Of a DNA stretch of 64,000 nt, positions 13,689 to 48,639 are shown one piece after another. The number at the start of each line of letters is the position of its first letter. The first letter of the stretch is position 1. Origin of the DNA: Acanthaster planci. Lineage: Eukaryota > Echinodermata > Asteroidea > Valvatida > Acanthasteridae. Location: NCBI RefSeq assembly GCF_001949145.1, contig NW_019091547.1:127945-191944 (forward strand). Reading direction: 5' to 3'. The notes under the pieces are model-generated. The model had not been told where the DNA came from. It searched no databases and saw only the letters and a list, made by a program, of their open reading frames with translations. The translations under genes and the position numbers were made by a program.

Positions 13689-13833
13689 CTTTTACTCTTT
13701 GTTTATTCCTGTTCATCAGCTCCTTCCCCTCACAAAACACGTTGTTTGTCAGTGAATCGAGCGCGGCATAAATGTATTTGATGAAAACCAGCATCGCTTG
13801 GAATCGGCACGGAACTGGATACACTGTAGCCAT
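13689..13833 (-). CDS. Unrecognised gene, first coding exon
   Basis: On the minus strand an ATG at 13833 opens 48 codons plus one nucleotide. The protein starts MATVYPVPCRFQAMLVFIKY and ends CEGKELMNRNKQRVK, and a good donor AAAAG/GTAGGC closes the exon at 13689. The exon lies in a CpG-richer patch (13.7-14.06 kb) and has an inverted CCAAT pair upstream. Overlapping ORFs in the other frames here are longer but lack this start/donor arrangement. The stretch FQAMLVFIKYIYAALDSL is hydrophobic/amphipathic and could be a helix. I do not recognise the family. It would be transcribed in the same direction as KPNB1, beginning about 0.87 kb after its stop. Confidence 0.45.
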
Positions 13834-14098
13834 ATCGATCGAACACCGAATTCAGTACGGCGTGCATGGACAAGACCTTTTGCGACTTCAGCCTGCGCGC
13901 CCACAAAATTCTGCCACTTCGGTACAAACTCTACTGAACCCATGTCTCGCTGTTGCACTTCACTATGGTGGACTTGTTTGCAGGAGAAATACACAGGTAC
14001 ACTGTGGTGTACAACTTTCTTCATCACTCGAAGAAAATTCGGAGAGTAACAAGTAGGCTATCTTGTGCTACACGATTGTGCATGGTACAGCACTCCTT

Positions 14099-14114
14099 AT
14101 TGGTCAAAACCAAT
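14099..14114. promoter_or_regulatory. Inverted CCAAT-box pair
   Basis: ATTGGT-CAAA-ACCAAT is a pair of CCAAT boxes in opposite orientation, 266-281 bp upstream of the ATG at 13833. This is typical placement for NF-Y-type promoters. It sits between the putative end of KPNB1 and the candidate second gene. Confidence 0.35.
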
Positions 14115-14212
14115 GTCACAAGATCACATTAAATATACAACCTTTTGCAATTGGCTGGCCATTGTTTTAGGTGAAAGGTCATCTTGACAAACGCTTTTGA
14201 TATTTTCTTTCC

Positions 14213-14218
14213 TTTATT
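14213..14218 (-). terminator. KPNB1: Candidate KPNB1 polyadenylation signal AATAAA
   Basis: TTTATT on the plus strand reads AATAAA on the minus strand, about 490 nt after the KPNB1 stop and before the putative promoter of the next gene. It is the first canonical hexamer I noticed after the stop. Transcript data would decide. Confidence 0.35.
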
Positions 14219-14705
14219 GTGAAATGTTGTGAACAAATTAATCATATAAAAAGCCACTGATATGTTTCTTAATTCTAATACAGTGAGTTGACTTCCACCC
14301 CTCTCCAGGGTCATCAACCGACAAAAAAAAATTGACATGGCCCAGTGCCTACAATGTTGTAGTCGAGACCATCCTAAGATCAGACACAAGGTCAGACACA
14401 AGACTGTTGGCAGATCTGGATTTGTTAAAATACATGAATAGAAAGGAGCAGACGGCACCACAGGCCCTGTGTGTTTCAATGTATTACTGTATTATTTCAA
14501 TGAACCTGTATCCACCCAGGCACCTGACTAATCCCAAGCAACTGGGTGAACAGTCAAAAAAGGAATACTTCTGTGGCAGTTCACATGAACAGTCTGTCAC
14601 TTGAATTCAGACTGGAGGTCTTGTGATGGGTCTTAAGGGGGTCTCAACTGCAGCACTAACGAAGAAAAGAGGACTAGAAAATGCTAAAGATGTACCTCAG
14701 TTCTC

Positions 14706-39532
<24,827 letters not shown>

Positions 39533-39780
39533 TTTGCGGGGCTGCAAATCTAATTACCGAAGAGACAACACCCTCAACAACCAGTGGTCAGCAGCAATAT
39601 TGAAAAGTCCTGGAGAAAAATATAGACGATAAAAACTGGATTTGGAAATTTATCTGCGAAAATGTCGCTCGCCCCTCCTTAGCACATGTGCGTGCAATAT
39701 CGCGCAGCGCATGCAGCTAGCTGCAAATGCTGCCGGGAAAAAATCCCTCCCGAATTGCACACCGACGCGTTTGGAAAATG
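39533..39780 (-). promoter_or_regulatory. KPNB1: KPNB1 5' UTR and proximal promoter region
   Basis: The 250 bp upstream of the ATG are richer in G+C and CpG than their surroundings (ATATCGCGCAGCGCATGC near 39700, CGACGCG near 39763) and lack an obvious TATA box. This fits a housekeeping CpG-type promoter. GCGCAGCGCA is a partial match to an NRF-1-type site. The exact start of transcription is not visible. Confidence 0.45.
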
Positions 39781-40639
39781 AAATTTGATTGGTCATCTGA
39801 ATGAACAATTCCACAAGAAATAAAACGCTAAAGCAGGATAAATTTAAAACAAATGAACAAAAAAATTAATTTTATATTTTATTTCAATAAGATTACATCT
39901 TTGAAAAAATGTTGATTTATTTATTCTCACAGATTGAAATTAATAATTATTTTAGGTTTTAAAGACAATTCTACAATAACCAATGAAACAACACAATACA
40001 TGAACACGTAAATTTGCGATGAATATACCGGTAACCTTTGCTGTGACTTGTTTTCCGTGAAGAGAGAGCTAGAGAGCATGAATTCAAATGACCTCATACG
40101 TACAGTTTCAAATTCACCACTTTTTCGTAAGTGTACTAAAGAAGAAAATGATGAACACGCATAATCACTGCTACAAAGTAAAACAGACTTGACTGTTCCC
40201 CATTCGCACATCCAGAGGGCGCTATATAGGAACTTTACGCGCGGATTTTTCTACATTGGTTTTGGCGCAATTTCCTGATATAAATGTATCAAAAAAATTA
40301 AATAAAACTGTATTGGGCAACAGTGTTACATAATAGCATAATGAACTGATTTTTTATTTCCCGTCATATGAACATCCATAGACCTACATTAGTGAAACTT
40401 CTGTGCGGCGTTGCAGCGTTCAAGTTGGCCGCATCAATCAGCCCTAATAGGCCTATCTCCTTTGCAAATGTTTATCATTGGTTTTGGTCTTAAGTTAGTT
40501 TTTAATCTTTTAGGCATAACAATAAAAGTAAACAAATTTCTGTCGTGAAGTTGCATGAATGCTTGCCTAACAATTAGTACAGGGCCTGAAAGACTGCATT
40601 TCGATTTGCCCCTCCCTTTTTCTTCTTTTTATTTATTTC

Positions 40640-40685
40640 TTTTCTGAGGGGGGGGGGTACGCCCCCCGCGGATCCGCCCCTGATC
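40640..40685. repeat. Terminus of a CAGGGGCGGATCC-type element
   Basis: GGATCCGCCCCTGATCG follows a G-run and CCCCCCGCG. GGATCCGCCCCTG read in reverse is CAGGGGCGGATCC, a terminal motif shared by many invertebrate hAT-like elements. Only one end is visible. Confidence 0.4.
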
Positions 40686-40887
40686 GTTCCTAGGTATCCT
40701 TGTTCATGCACGTTTGTTTCCACTCCCCGTGCCTACGTGAAAACGACATTGTACAACGTTGCAAAAAATTATACAGTCAACAGGTTCCAGATTCACATGA
40801 CGCAGTTCTTGTCAGCAAAGGTAGAATAAACATTAGAATCTTTCGTAAAAGTAGATTATTGCTTTCAGAATATTTGCATATTAATAG

Positions 40888-41822
40888 TCACTTTTTCAAC
40901 CCCTTGACGTGGGATACATCAGTGCCCGTTGGAGACAATCTATAACGCAGAATGCTGCAAACACATGAGGGAACACTCATGTTTGGGTCCCACAAGTTCA
41001 CCATTGCTGGACGAGTGTGCAGAGCATAAGCTTTGTCTGCATCCAATTCGCAGAGTTCCTTCAGAAAGCGAGAATTTATCTCTTCAATGACTCTGCAATC
41101 CTTGAAGCTTCCGTGTTTGCTCCGGCAAAAGTTTTGTGCCAAAAAAGGTCCGGCAGACCACCGCAACGGCAGCTGCTCGATGAGTCGGACGCAAGAGCCA
41201 CTGATGAAAATCAGCAAAATCGGCATGCTAAACATTAATTGGGAAGCAAACCAGGTGACACAGCTGTCAAGATTGACGCACTGGAAAACAGCTTTAGCGA
41301 GGTATTCGTCAAGGAGAGAGAAGAGGCAATTGGTAGAAGGAACCAAGAGATGGAGGAAATGCCTCATTCACGTTGTATCAGAAAAGAGTATGTTGATGTT
41401 TGCAAAAAAAGGAAGGAAAAATAAAAAGAACGACTTTTTCGCCAAATTGCGAAAAAGCCAAATTAGCCACCACAGAGAAGAAAAATAAAAACAAAAGGGT
41501 GACATCAGCAGTTCACAAGTACTCAGATGACAGTGACATACAGGAGACTAGCCCGGTCAGGCACTGCCTATTTCACTTCCAGGGGACAGAGTATGTTCAA
41601 CTACTGCGCACACTGGACTCATTTCAAATTCCGCCCTGTCTTTGGCTTGATCTCTCTCAGGCTGAGCGCACGAGGGTTCCCACTTTCCCAGAGGTGCAAG
41701 AACTTCAAAGCTCTGTTTTGGTAGCCCCTCAGTACTGTGTGACACGTTTTGAAGTTTTTTTGGGCCGTTTCAGCAAATCCGTGGAATCCTTCAAAGCGTC
41801 TCTTGCAGTGGCTGAAAACTAA
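40888..41822. other. Coding-like block with conflicting frames, possible decayed gene
   Basis: The minus strand has a 159-codon frame that includes VIEEINSRFLKELCELDADK and MVNLWDPNMSVPSCVCSILR. The plus strand has broken frames reading RPPQRQLLDESDARATDENQ, a stop, then IDALENSFSEVFVKEREEAI. The G+C is above the surroundings. I cannot decide the strand or family; an old pseudogene or mobile-element fragment is likely. Confidence 0.25.
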
Positions 41823-42083
41823 ATCATTTGTTTCAAGGAAGTATCTTAGTCCAGTTAAATATTTTCGTATACACATGTATTTCTCAAGCGACTAGAAAAC
41901 AAATTGATTTCCGGCCTTAACTTGAATTTATAATGTGTGTACCTCTTTCGTCTTGTTTTAAACACAATATACAGGTATTTCTGGCCAAAAAAACTTTCCA
42001 GAATTGCCAAAGACGTCAGAATCAAAGTTCGCACATGACAGGAGTTGACGAAGGCGCGAGCACACATAGTCATTCTACACGAC

Positions 42084-43389
42084 TGCTGCAGTCTACTAAT
42101 TCAAGCAAGAATTTCTGGCCAGCTTATTATCATTAAAAGTGCCCCCCAACTGTATCTTTTGAAAAAGGAGATTGTTTGGCACCCAAAATGGTGAGATTGT
42201 GTAAATCCTGGCCAGGATCAACTCTCTGGGTCTATGAGCTTTCGTATGAGAGCAGAATGGCTAAAAACTACGGTTGAAAAATGGTTCTAAGTGCCCGAGA
42301 AAGTTGAGGGTTGCCACTTGAAAAATGGCTGCAATCATACTTCGGAAAAATCACTTTTTGGGGGGTGGGTTTGTTTTGTGGGGATAATTAAAAATGTAAT
42401 TGGTTAACCCACAAAAAATTGAAAAGNNNNNNNNNNNNNNNNNNNNNNNNNNNNNNNNNNNNNNNNNNNNNNNNNNNNNNNNNNNNNNNNNNNNNNNNNN
42501 NNNNNNNNNNNNNNNNNNNNNNNNNNNNNNNNNNNNNNNNNNNNNNNNNNNNNNNNNNNNNNNNNNNNNNNNNNNNNNNNNNNNNNNNNNNNNNNNNNNN
42601 NNNNNNNNNNNNNNNNNNNNNNNNNNNNNNNNNNNNNNNNNNNNNNNNNNNNNNNNNNNNNNNNNNNNNNNNNNNNNNNNNNNNNNNNNNNNNNNNNNNN
42701 NNNNNNNNNNNNNNNNNNNNNNNNNNNNNNNNNNNNNNNNNNNNNNNNNNNNNNNNNNNNNNNNNNNNNNNNNNNNNNNNNNNNNNNNNNNNNNNNNNNN
42801 NNNNNNNNNNNNNNNNNNNNNNNNNNNNNNNNNNNNNNNNNNNNNNNNNNNNNNNNNNNNNNNNNNNNNNNNNNNNNNNNNNNNNNNNNNNNNNNNNNNN
42901 NNNNNNNNNNNNNNNNNNNNNNNNNNNNNNNNNNNNNNNNNNNNNNNNNNNNNNNNNNNNNNNNNNNNNNNNNNNNNNNNNNNNNNNNNNNNNNNNNNNN
43001 NNNNNNNNNNNNNNNNNNNNNNNNNNNNNNNNNNNNNNNNNNNNNNNNNNNNNNNNNNNNNNNNNNNNNNNNNNNNNNNNNNNNNNNNNNNNNNNNNNNN
43101 NNNNNNNNNNNNNNNNNNNNNNNNNNNNNNNNNNNNNNNNNNNNNNNNNNNNNNNNNNNNNNNNNNNNNNNNNNNNNNNNNNNNNNNNNNNNNNNNNNNN
43201 NNNNNNNNNNNNNNNNNNNNNNNNNNNNNNNNNNNNNNNNNNNNNNNNNNNNNNNNNNNNNNNNNNNNNNNNNNNNNNNNNNNNNNNNNNNNNNNNNNNN
43301 NNNNNNNNNNNNNNNNNNNNNTTGGGCCCTGAACAGTGCTGATTTTACACTGTTTTCAGTTGGGTTTGATGAATTAGTGGACTGTACCC
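42084..43389. repeat. Terminal-inverted-repeat element C, copy 1, interrupted by the gap
   Basis: The left end GCTGCAGTCTACTAATTCAA and the right end GAATTAGTGGACTGTACCC are inverted repeats. The inside is collinear with 55313-55786 (AAAAGTGCCCCC, GAGAGCAGAATGGCT, GTTAACCCACAAA, TGCTGATTTTACACT). The 895 N lie inside this element. Confidence 0.75.
42427..43321. other. Assembly gap, 895 N
   Basis: Run of unknown bases. By comparison with element C copy 2, only about 71 bp would be expected here. Confidence 0.99.
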
Positions 43390-43591
43390 AGAAGCCTTCG
43401 AAAGGTATGTCACGTGACAGTGTTGCCACATGACTGTAGAATCCTAGGAGGTTTGGGGTAAGTATAATAAAATGGGCATATCGGAACCGTACGTTGCGCA
43501 TGCGTTTCTGGTAGGAAGGTTTGGGGTAATTATCATGAATGGGGGGACAAACATTTAAGGGTGACATAAAACAAAACTGCTCTCTCGACCA

Positions 43592-43667
43592 GTTGCACAG
43601 TAGCTCAGTTAGAAGAGTGCTTGGCTTGTAAGCGGCAAGGCAAGGTTTCCAGTCTACGTGTATGCAG
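43592..43667 (+). tRNA. tRNA-Thr(UGU)-like pseudogene or SINE head
   Basis: GTAGCTCAGTTAGAAGAGTG resembles a tRNA D-arm/A box. CTTGGCTTGTAAGCGGCAAG has an anticodon loop CTTGTAA with UGU. GGTTTCCAGTCTA is a B box with a C in place of G. The acceptor stem does not pair convincingly, so a functional tRNA is unlikely. Confidence 0.4.
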
Positions 43668-44261
43668 TTATATTTTTTCTGGGGGATTAGTTTTTAAGAG
43701 GATGTTTTTTATAATACGAAAGTACAGCCTGAAATTTACCCTCTAACTTAAGTTTCTAAGTGTCCACCAGATTGATCGAGCTTGCAGTTAACCGCACCGA
43801 TAATTGCCCCTGACCCTCCTAGGAAAAGAAAATTACGCTATCTGCTACCGGTCCATACGTTCAGTAGACGTTTGAGACTATGTACGGGACGGGAACTAGT
43901 GGCTGAACCACGCCCTTACATACAGGGGGCGCTGTTCGTACTACATATATAAATCCTACATGTGTTAAAATAAGAATTTCCGTATTAGTTTTTCTTTGTA
44001 AAATATCATTATTTAGAGATGTTGGTTTATAATTCAACAAATTAAAAATTAAATAAAAGTACTGGCCTAATAGAGCCTTTATAAAACTTTACCGACATAT
44101 AGGATGTCCAATCAATCGAATTTCAACTGCGCAAAGATTGGTTTCCGCCGCAATGAATTAAAAGTTAGAGTGAATTCAGGAACGGGAACCAGTGTAATTA
44201 CATAACAATAAAATCAACACGTGGGGTGACACGCATTCATAAATTCGCGGGTATCGTGGAC

Positions 44262-44302
44262 GTGGAGAGCTTCATTTTCTCTACGCCATCTTGACAGCGA
44301 AG
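44262..44302 (+). other. Putative 5' non-coding exon of a plus-strand gene
   Basis: A pyrimidine-rich start (CTTCATTTTCTCTACGCC) and CATCTTGACAGCGAAG run up to a strong donor GAAG/GTAAGTTCG at 44302. There is no ATG. It looks like the short leader exon of a housekeeping gene running rightwards. Confidence 0.35.
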
Positions 44303-45743
44303 GTAAGTTCGTCGAATGAAGCTGTTTTGACCCTCATAAGTAGAAGTGGCATAGTTTACTGTTTAAATAGTGGACTGAATGAGTTAAAGTTCGTAACACC
44401 GACATTTTTTAGCACGATATTAAATTTTGGCTGTGACTCGTTCACTTCGTCGCGGTGGGCTGCCTTTGAGAGTGAGAGTTCCATTTAAGGACATCACTAA
44501 TTTTTCTCATGCAGCAGTTTACTCGCCATTCGAAAGTGATAACATGTCTTAAAAAGTCAAATCTAGCAGTGAAAATATTTGAAGCATTTACTTAAAAAAT
44601 ATTTAGAATTTTTCTGACCAGGATGCCCATGAGGTTTATGAAATGGTGTCGATTAATGTCCGGATACAGAATTCTTGAATTTTCAAGTCCTCGACAAAAT
44701 GGCTCTTCAACGCTCTGTGTAATAGGAAGACTTCAATGAAGCAAAGATAATTTGGGAAGTATGGCCTTACATTTTGATTTGAAATGGGATTTTAAAAAAA
44801 ATCTGATTCTTGATTACTTCAGACGGAATAAGTCACGTTTTTGTGGCCCAAAATATTGAAACTATATACATGAAGAGCTTGTACTTGCAGAACTGGAAGG
44901 CACTACTCCGTGTGCCTTGCTGGTTCCAAACTGGGTTCGTAACGCTACGGGATTTTGAATGCAGCCCTGCAGTGTCCCTCCGTTCTTTGACAAAACTGCA
45001 CTTTCTCAATCAACTCTTCCCCAAGAAAGCCCTCAGAATTAAATCATAGACAGTGTGTATCTTTAAATGGCATGCCTGAGGTTTTTGGACTATGTAATCA
45101 AAGTTGTTGGCAAATTAGAGCTTTTACTTGCCACCTTGCCTCTTCTCTTCACAAAACAATCAACAATGTGTATATACATACTGTGGCCATTTACATGCAC
45201 GATGCATCACACATTGCGCAAGCACTAGTGACGTCACAAGCATGTGAACAGCTTCACAAAGCAGCGTGTAGCGCGCGCCCTGCGATACTCCCCCGCTTCC
45301 AATCAAGACCAATCAGACTGTAGGACCTGGCGGCTACACCCTCACGGATGTTATGCACGAAACCTTGAAATTCGTCAAGCTTGTCAGTTTGTCACCAGTT
45401 ATCGTACCAGTACAAATGCAAAAGCATTCACTCGTTCAAGGTCACAATTACTTCCCAAATTACCTTTGCTTCCTTTGAAGTCTTCTTTTACACAAAAGGT
45501 TGAACCATTTTGTGGAGAACTTTGAAAGAAAATTTGAAATTTTAACCTTTTGGCAGTTGTATACTTGCAGAGTCCTAAAAGTAATAAGTTGCCAAGAAGT
45601 AGACGTAGCCTCTCAAGTTCTGGACATTTTGAAGCTGCTAAAAATTGGATGAAGTGTAAACTCCTGTCCCAGAGTCCTTTAATTAGAGCTACCTAGGACA
45701 GGGGAACAATTGTTGAAAACGTTTTATTTTTGTTATTTAACAG

Positions 45744-45951
45744 ATGGTTCCTGAGCACCTTGTTTGAATCAGCAAGGAAGGCTAAAATCAACACTCGCAC
45801 ATGGAGCTCGCAGGAGGAATGTAACAGTGAAGATGCCTGCCAGCATGGTGTCGAACCCAGTGCTACCGTGATTCTACCGTTTGAACTGAAAGTGAAACAG
45901 TGGACCTATGGTCGTAGAAGATCGCGTATCAATGAACTTGCCATTATCTAG
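45744..45951 (+). CDS. Exon-like segment of unrecognised plus-strand gene
   Basis: It follows a good acceptor (TTATTTAACAG). The frame is A|TGG TTC..., open for 68 codons: WFLSTLFESARKAKINTRTW, ATVILPFELKVKQWTYGRRR, then TAG/GTCAGC. An alternative donor TATG/GTCGTA at 45910 leaves phase 1, which would fit an acceptor at 46678. The product has a basic segment GRRRSR. Family not recognised. If the TAG is used, this is a terminal exon. Confidence 0.3.
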
Positions 45952-46108
45952 GTCAGCCTGCCGCATGGAACAAATTGAGCGTGATATTGGCCGATCTCTA
46001 AAATACAAGCCAATTGTGCTTGCTGATATGTTGACCCACTATGCATCAATTGAGTCATTATGCTAGTGACAGTATTTTCAGATTGTTTCCTCACAGCCAT
46101 GAAAACAA

Positions 46109-46275
46109 TCCCATTAACCATACGAACCTCAACCAAACCCCACCCATCAACAGTTAATAACATCTCCTTTAACCATAACCATTTACCATATGAACCTCAA
46201 CCTATCCCCAACCATTAAAATAAATAACATTCCCATTAACCATATAAACCTTAACTAACCCCCAACCATTAACCA
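46109..46275. repeat. Degenerate minisatellite, ~60-70 bp x 3
   Basis: CCCATTAACCATA-GAACCTCAACC...CCCAACCATTAA...TAATAACAT is repeated about three times with indels. The strand is C/A-rich. Confidence 0.6.
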
Positions 46276-46678
46276 ATGTGTAACCACAAGCCATTACCCC
46301 CTTATTAAACCGTTTACCCATTTCCTAATAAAATGAGGAATCTGATCAGTCGAAATGCTCAGCTGTAAAAACTTTTTTAAAACACGCTGTTTATGCACTT
46401 CACTGTGCTTGATGTACTATTTTGTGTTTAAAAATCAAAAGCACACTTCTCAAACTTGTCGTAAATCAAAATTTAAAAAGAAAATTTAAAAATCGCCGTA
46501 AATGCCCCAACTGGGCATTTTTTTTGTTAAACGTTTCTTTTAAGTCCGACCTTGGCCCCAATTAGAATCAGTTTAACTGTGCAGGTTCCCTGGATAAAAT
46601 AAAGGCAGTTTTCAACAAACGAGGGAAATCTGCTGCAGTGGACTCTGAATCTTGACTTTCACTTTAAGAATTGAAAAG

Positions 46679-46864
46679 GGAGGAATTCACGGACAAGACA
46701 CAAGCCAGTGTTTGAAAAGAGAGCTCTCTTGGAGAAAATGAAAAACATTGTCAGTGAGGAAGAAATCTCAAGGATTCTGAATGATGTACTGGACAGAAAT
46801 TGGCTTATGTCTGGAATCGGTCCTACTGAAGCTATTGTCATTCAACTTCAAGGAATCCATAGAG
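46679..46864 (+). CDS. Unrecognised plus-strand gene, coding exon
   Basis: Open frame PVFEKRALLEKMKNIVSEEE, ISRILNDVLDRNWLMSGIGP, TEAIVIQLQGIHR, ending at donor GAG/GTGAGT in phase 1. The acidic/helical composition and donor are convincing. The 5' border is not: the acceptor at 46668 would bring an in-frame TGA, so either the acceptor at 46678 is used or translation begins at the ATG at 46738. I do not recognise the family. Confidence 0.5.
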
Positions 46865-47227
46865 GTGAGTATTACTCATTTACAAATATTCAGTCCTTTT
46901 TATAGCTCTTCACCCACAGATTCTGTATTTTCAAATGGCTAAGAACTATGCCCATAGCAGCCAAACAGCTAGACCTGTAGCTGGACCTGAAATCAGATGT
47001 AAAGATTTCAAAAATTCTGTGCCCAGATATGTGTTTTTTTGTCCTCGTCAACATTGAAATGTGCTTTAAGCACTCAACATGTACCCCATGTTTGCTTTGA
47101 TCACCGTTGATATGCTATTAAGATGGTGGTTTTTACTTGATTTCTCAAGTGGGTAGGTTTCTTACATTCTCATTAATGTATGTTAATTAAATTAAATTAA
47201 AGTAGAAGGAATTTTTCATTTCTACAG

Positions 47228-47287
47228 GGACCACACTCGAGCAAGCTGAATCAGTGGAGGAAAAGAAAATGAAAAATTTTGTACTAG
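47228..47287 (+). CDS. Unrecognised plus-strand gene, next exon
   Basis: A 60-nt exon with acceptor TTTCTACAG/GGACCA and donor CTAG/GTATGT, phase 1 to 1. Joined to the previous exon it reads HRG-TTLEQAESVEEKKMKNFVL without a stop. Phase and splice signals both agree. Confidence 0.5.
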
Positions 47288-47415
47288 GTATGTTATCACA
47301 AAAAAGCTTTTCTAAGCCAATTCATCCATCAAGTCACTGAGTAACCTTTTTACCTTTCAAATTTCTCAGTGCTTGATTGATCTTGCTTGATTTTGTTTCA
47401 ACATCTGCTTGGAAG

Positions 47416-47563
47416 TAGTGACAATCCAAGTAGAGGCCGGGGGGACCCCCAGATCGCAGGATTCATCTGATTTGGACAAGGAGATTGTTGGTCGAAACGG
47501 TACAACGGGAGATGGGTCATCACAAGTAGAGGCCGGGGAATTCAAGACTTGCATGTTCATAAG
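47416..47563 (+). CDS. Unrecognised plus-strand gene, third joined exon
   Basis: A 148-nt exon, acceptor TTGGAAG/TAGTGA (weak) and donor ATAAG/GTGAGG, phase 1 to 2. It continues VVTIQVEAGGTPRSQDSSDL, DKEIVGRNGTTGDGSSQVEA and GEFKTCMFIR. The word CAAGTAGAGGCCGGGG occurs twice, exactly 96 nt apart and in frame, giving the repeated peptide QVEAG. Downstream exons are uncertain: 49947-49987 would add SLSLTKMTEDSWL and stop. Confidence 0.45.
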
Positions 47564-48094
47564 GTGAGGTAACCATTTCTTACAGGCGTGAACATGCACA
47601 AGAACCCCGGATCATGGCAACTAGGCCTGGTAAAGTAACCATTCATTTTTATATATATCCAAGCAAAGTTGAAACACTTTCGTTCAAGTCTGCTTCTGAA
47701 CCATTTTGGGAATCTGAAAGCATTGAAAGAAAGTTTCATGAAAGCATTTATTTGGAGTATTTTCCAAGTTTGGTAGCTTGGTGACACCTTTGCGAAGAGG
47801 AATATTTTTAAGTTGATTTGTTTTATGTAAATTAATTTTGGAAACTTTGTGCAGAATTAAAATTGATTTTTTTGTGATGTTTGTCAATGTTTATTGTGGC
47901 ATTGTTGTTAGTGAAACGGATCAATACCAAGTCAGTTTAGTATTTTCCCAGAATGGTTCAGCTACATGTTGTGATTGTGTGGTGGTGGGCTATGTGTTGC
48001 GATTGTGCGGGGTGGTGGTCTTTCACAGGTCATCGGCTCAAATTGAGCATAGGTCGTCGGCTCAAATAGAGCATTTTCTGCAAGTCCAAACCTA

Positions 48095-48625
48095 TAAGGA
48101 CTATGGGATCATCTATATCCCGATGTCCTCAAGATGGGTGATGGGATCTTCTATATCCCTACATCCCCAACGCAAGACCCGCGGGACTATGGGATCTGCT
48201 ATATCCCTTGTCCATCCGGGGGCGGATCTTGGGTGGCAATGAAAGGGAGGACAACTATAACTCAGTTCCTTGGGGAGCTTGCATGTTAAAATTATCTGAA
48301 GCATCATGTACCATGATTTTCTCTGTAAGAGAGAGAAAAGAAAAGTATATGAAAATGAATTGGAAATTGATGGTCTCCTACGAAAAATTAAGTGTAGAGT
48401 AAGGTTGAGAACTTGCCCCTGGATCCGTCCCTGCTGCAAGGCTCCACCAGTGAAGGTCATCTTTAGGGCATACGTAACTCCCTCAGGGACTTTTTTGTTA
48501 GTAGTGAGCGTGAAATGCTTCACTATAGGAGTTTTTCCCTCTAGTTCAGTGGGATGTGTCATATCCCTCTGAGAAGTGCATAGACTATGGGATCTCCTAT
48601 ATCCCTATGTCGTTAGGGCTTAGGT
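48095..48625. repeat. Array of GGGATC-N5-ATATCCC palindromes
   Basis: GACTATGGGATCATCTATAT-CCC and variants occur near 48104, 48142, 48190, 48551 and 48588. Each is an imperfect inverted repeat GGGAT...ATCCC, often followed by TATGTCC-like bases. Minus-strand frames through it give repeated RDIADPI / RDIEDPI, which I regard as a by-product. Confidence 0.7.
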
Positions 48626-48639
48626 GCGGTGCGGAGATT

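Noticed and set aside
13730-14056. Longer overlapping frames on both strands around the first exon of the unrecognised gene
   Set aside because: They lack a start/donor combination; the shorter frame from 13833 ends in a strong donor and joins the next exon in phase.
42400-43567. Very long open frames on both strands
   Set aside because: They consist almost wholly of N read as X across the assembly gap.
46660-46678. Acceptor at 46668 for the plus-strand coding exon
   Set aside because: It puts TGA as the second codon in the used frame; the acceptor at 46678 or an internal ATG is more compatible.
48113-48562. 149-codon minus-strand frame with repeated RDI(A/E)DPI
   Set aside because: The repeats come from the palindrome array; there are no splice or start signals.
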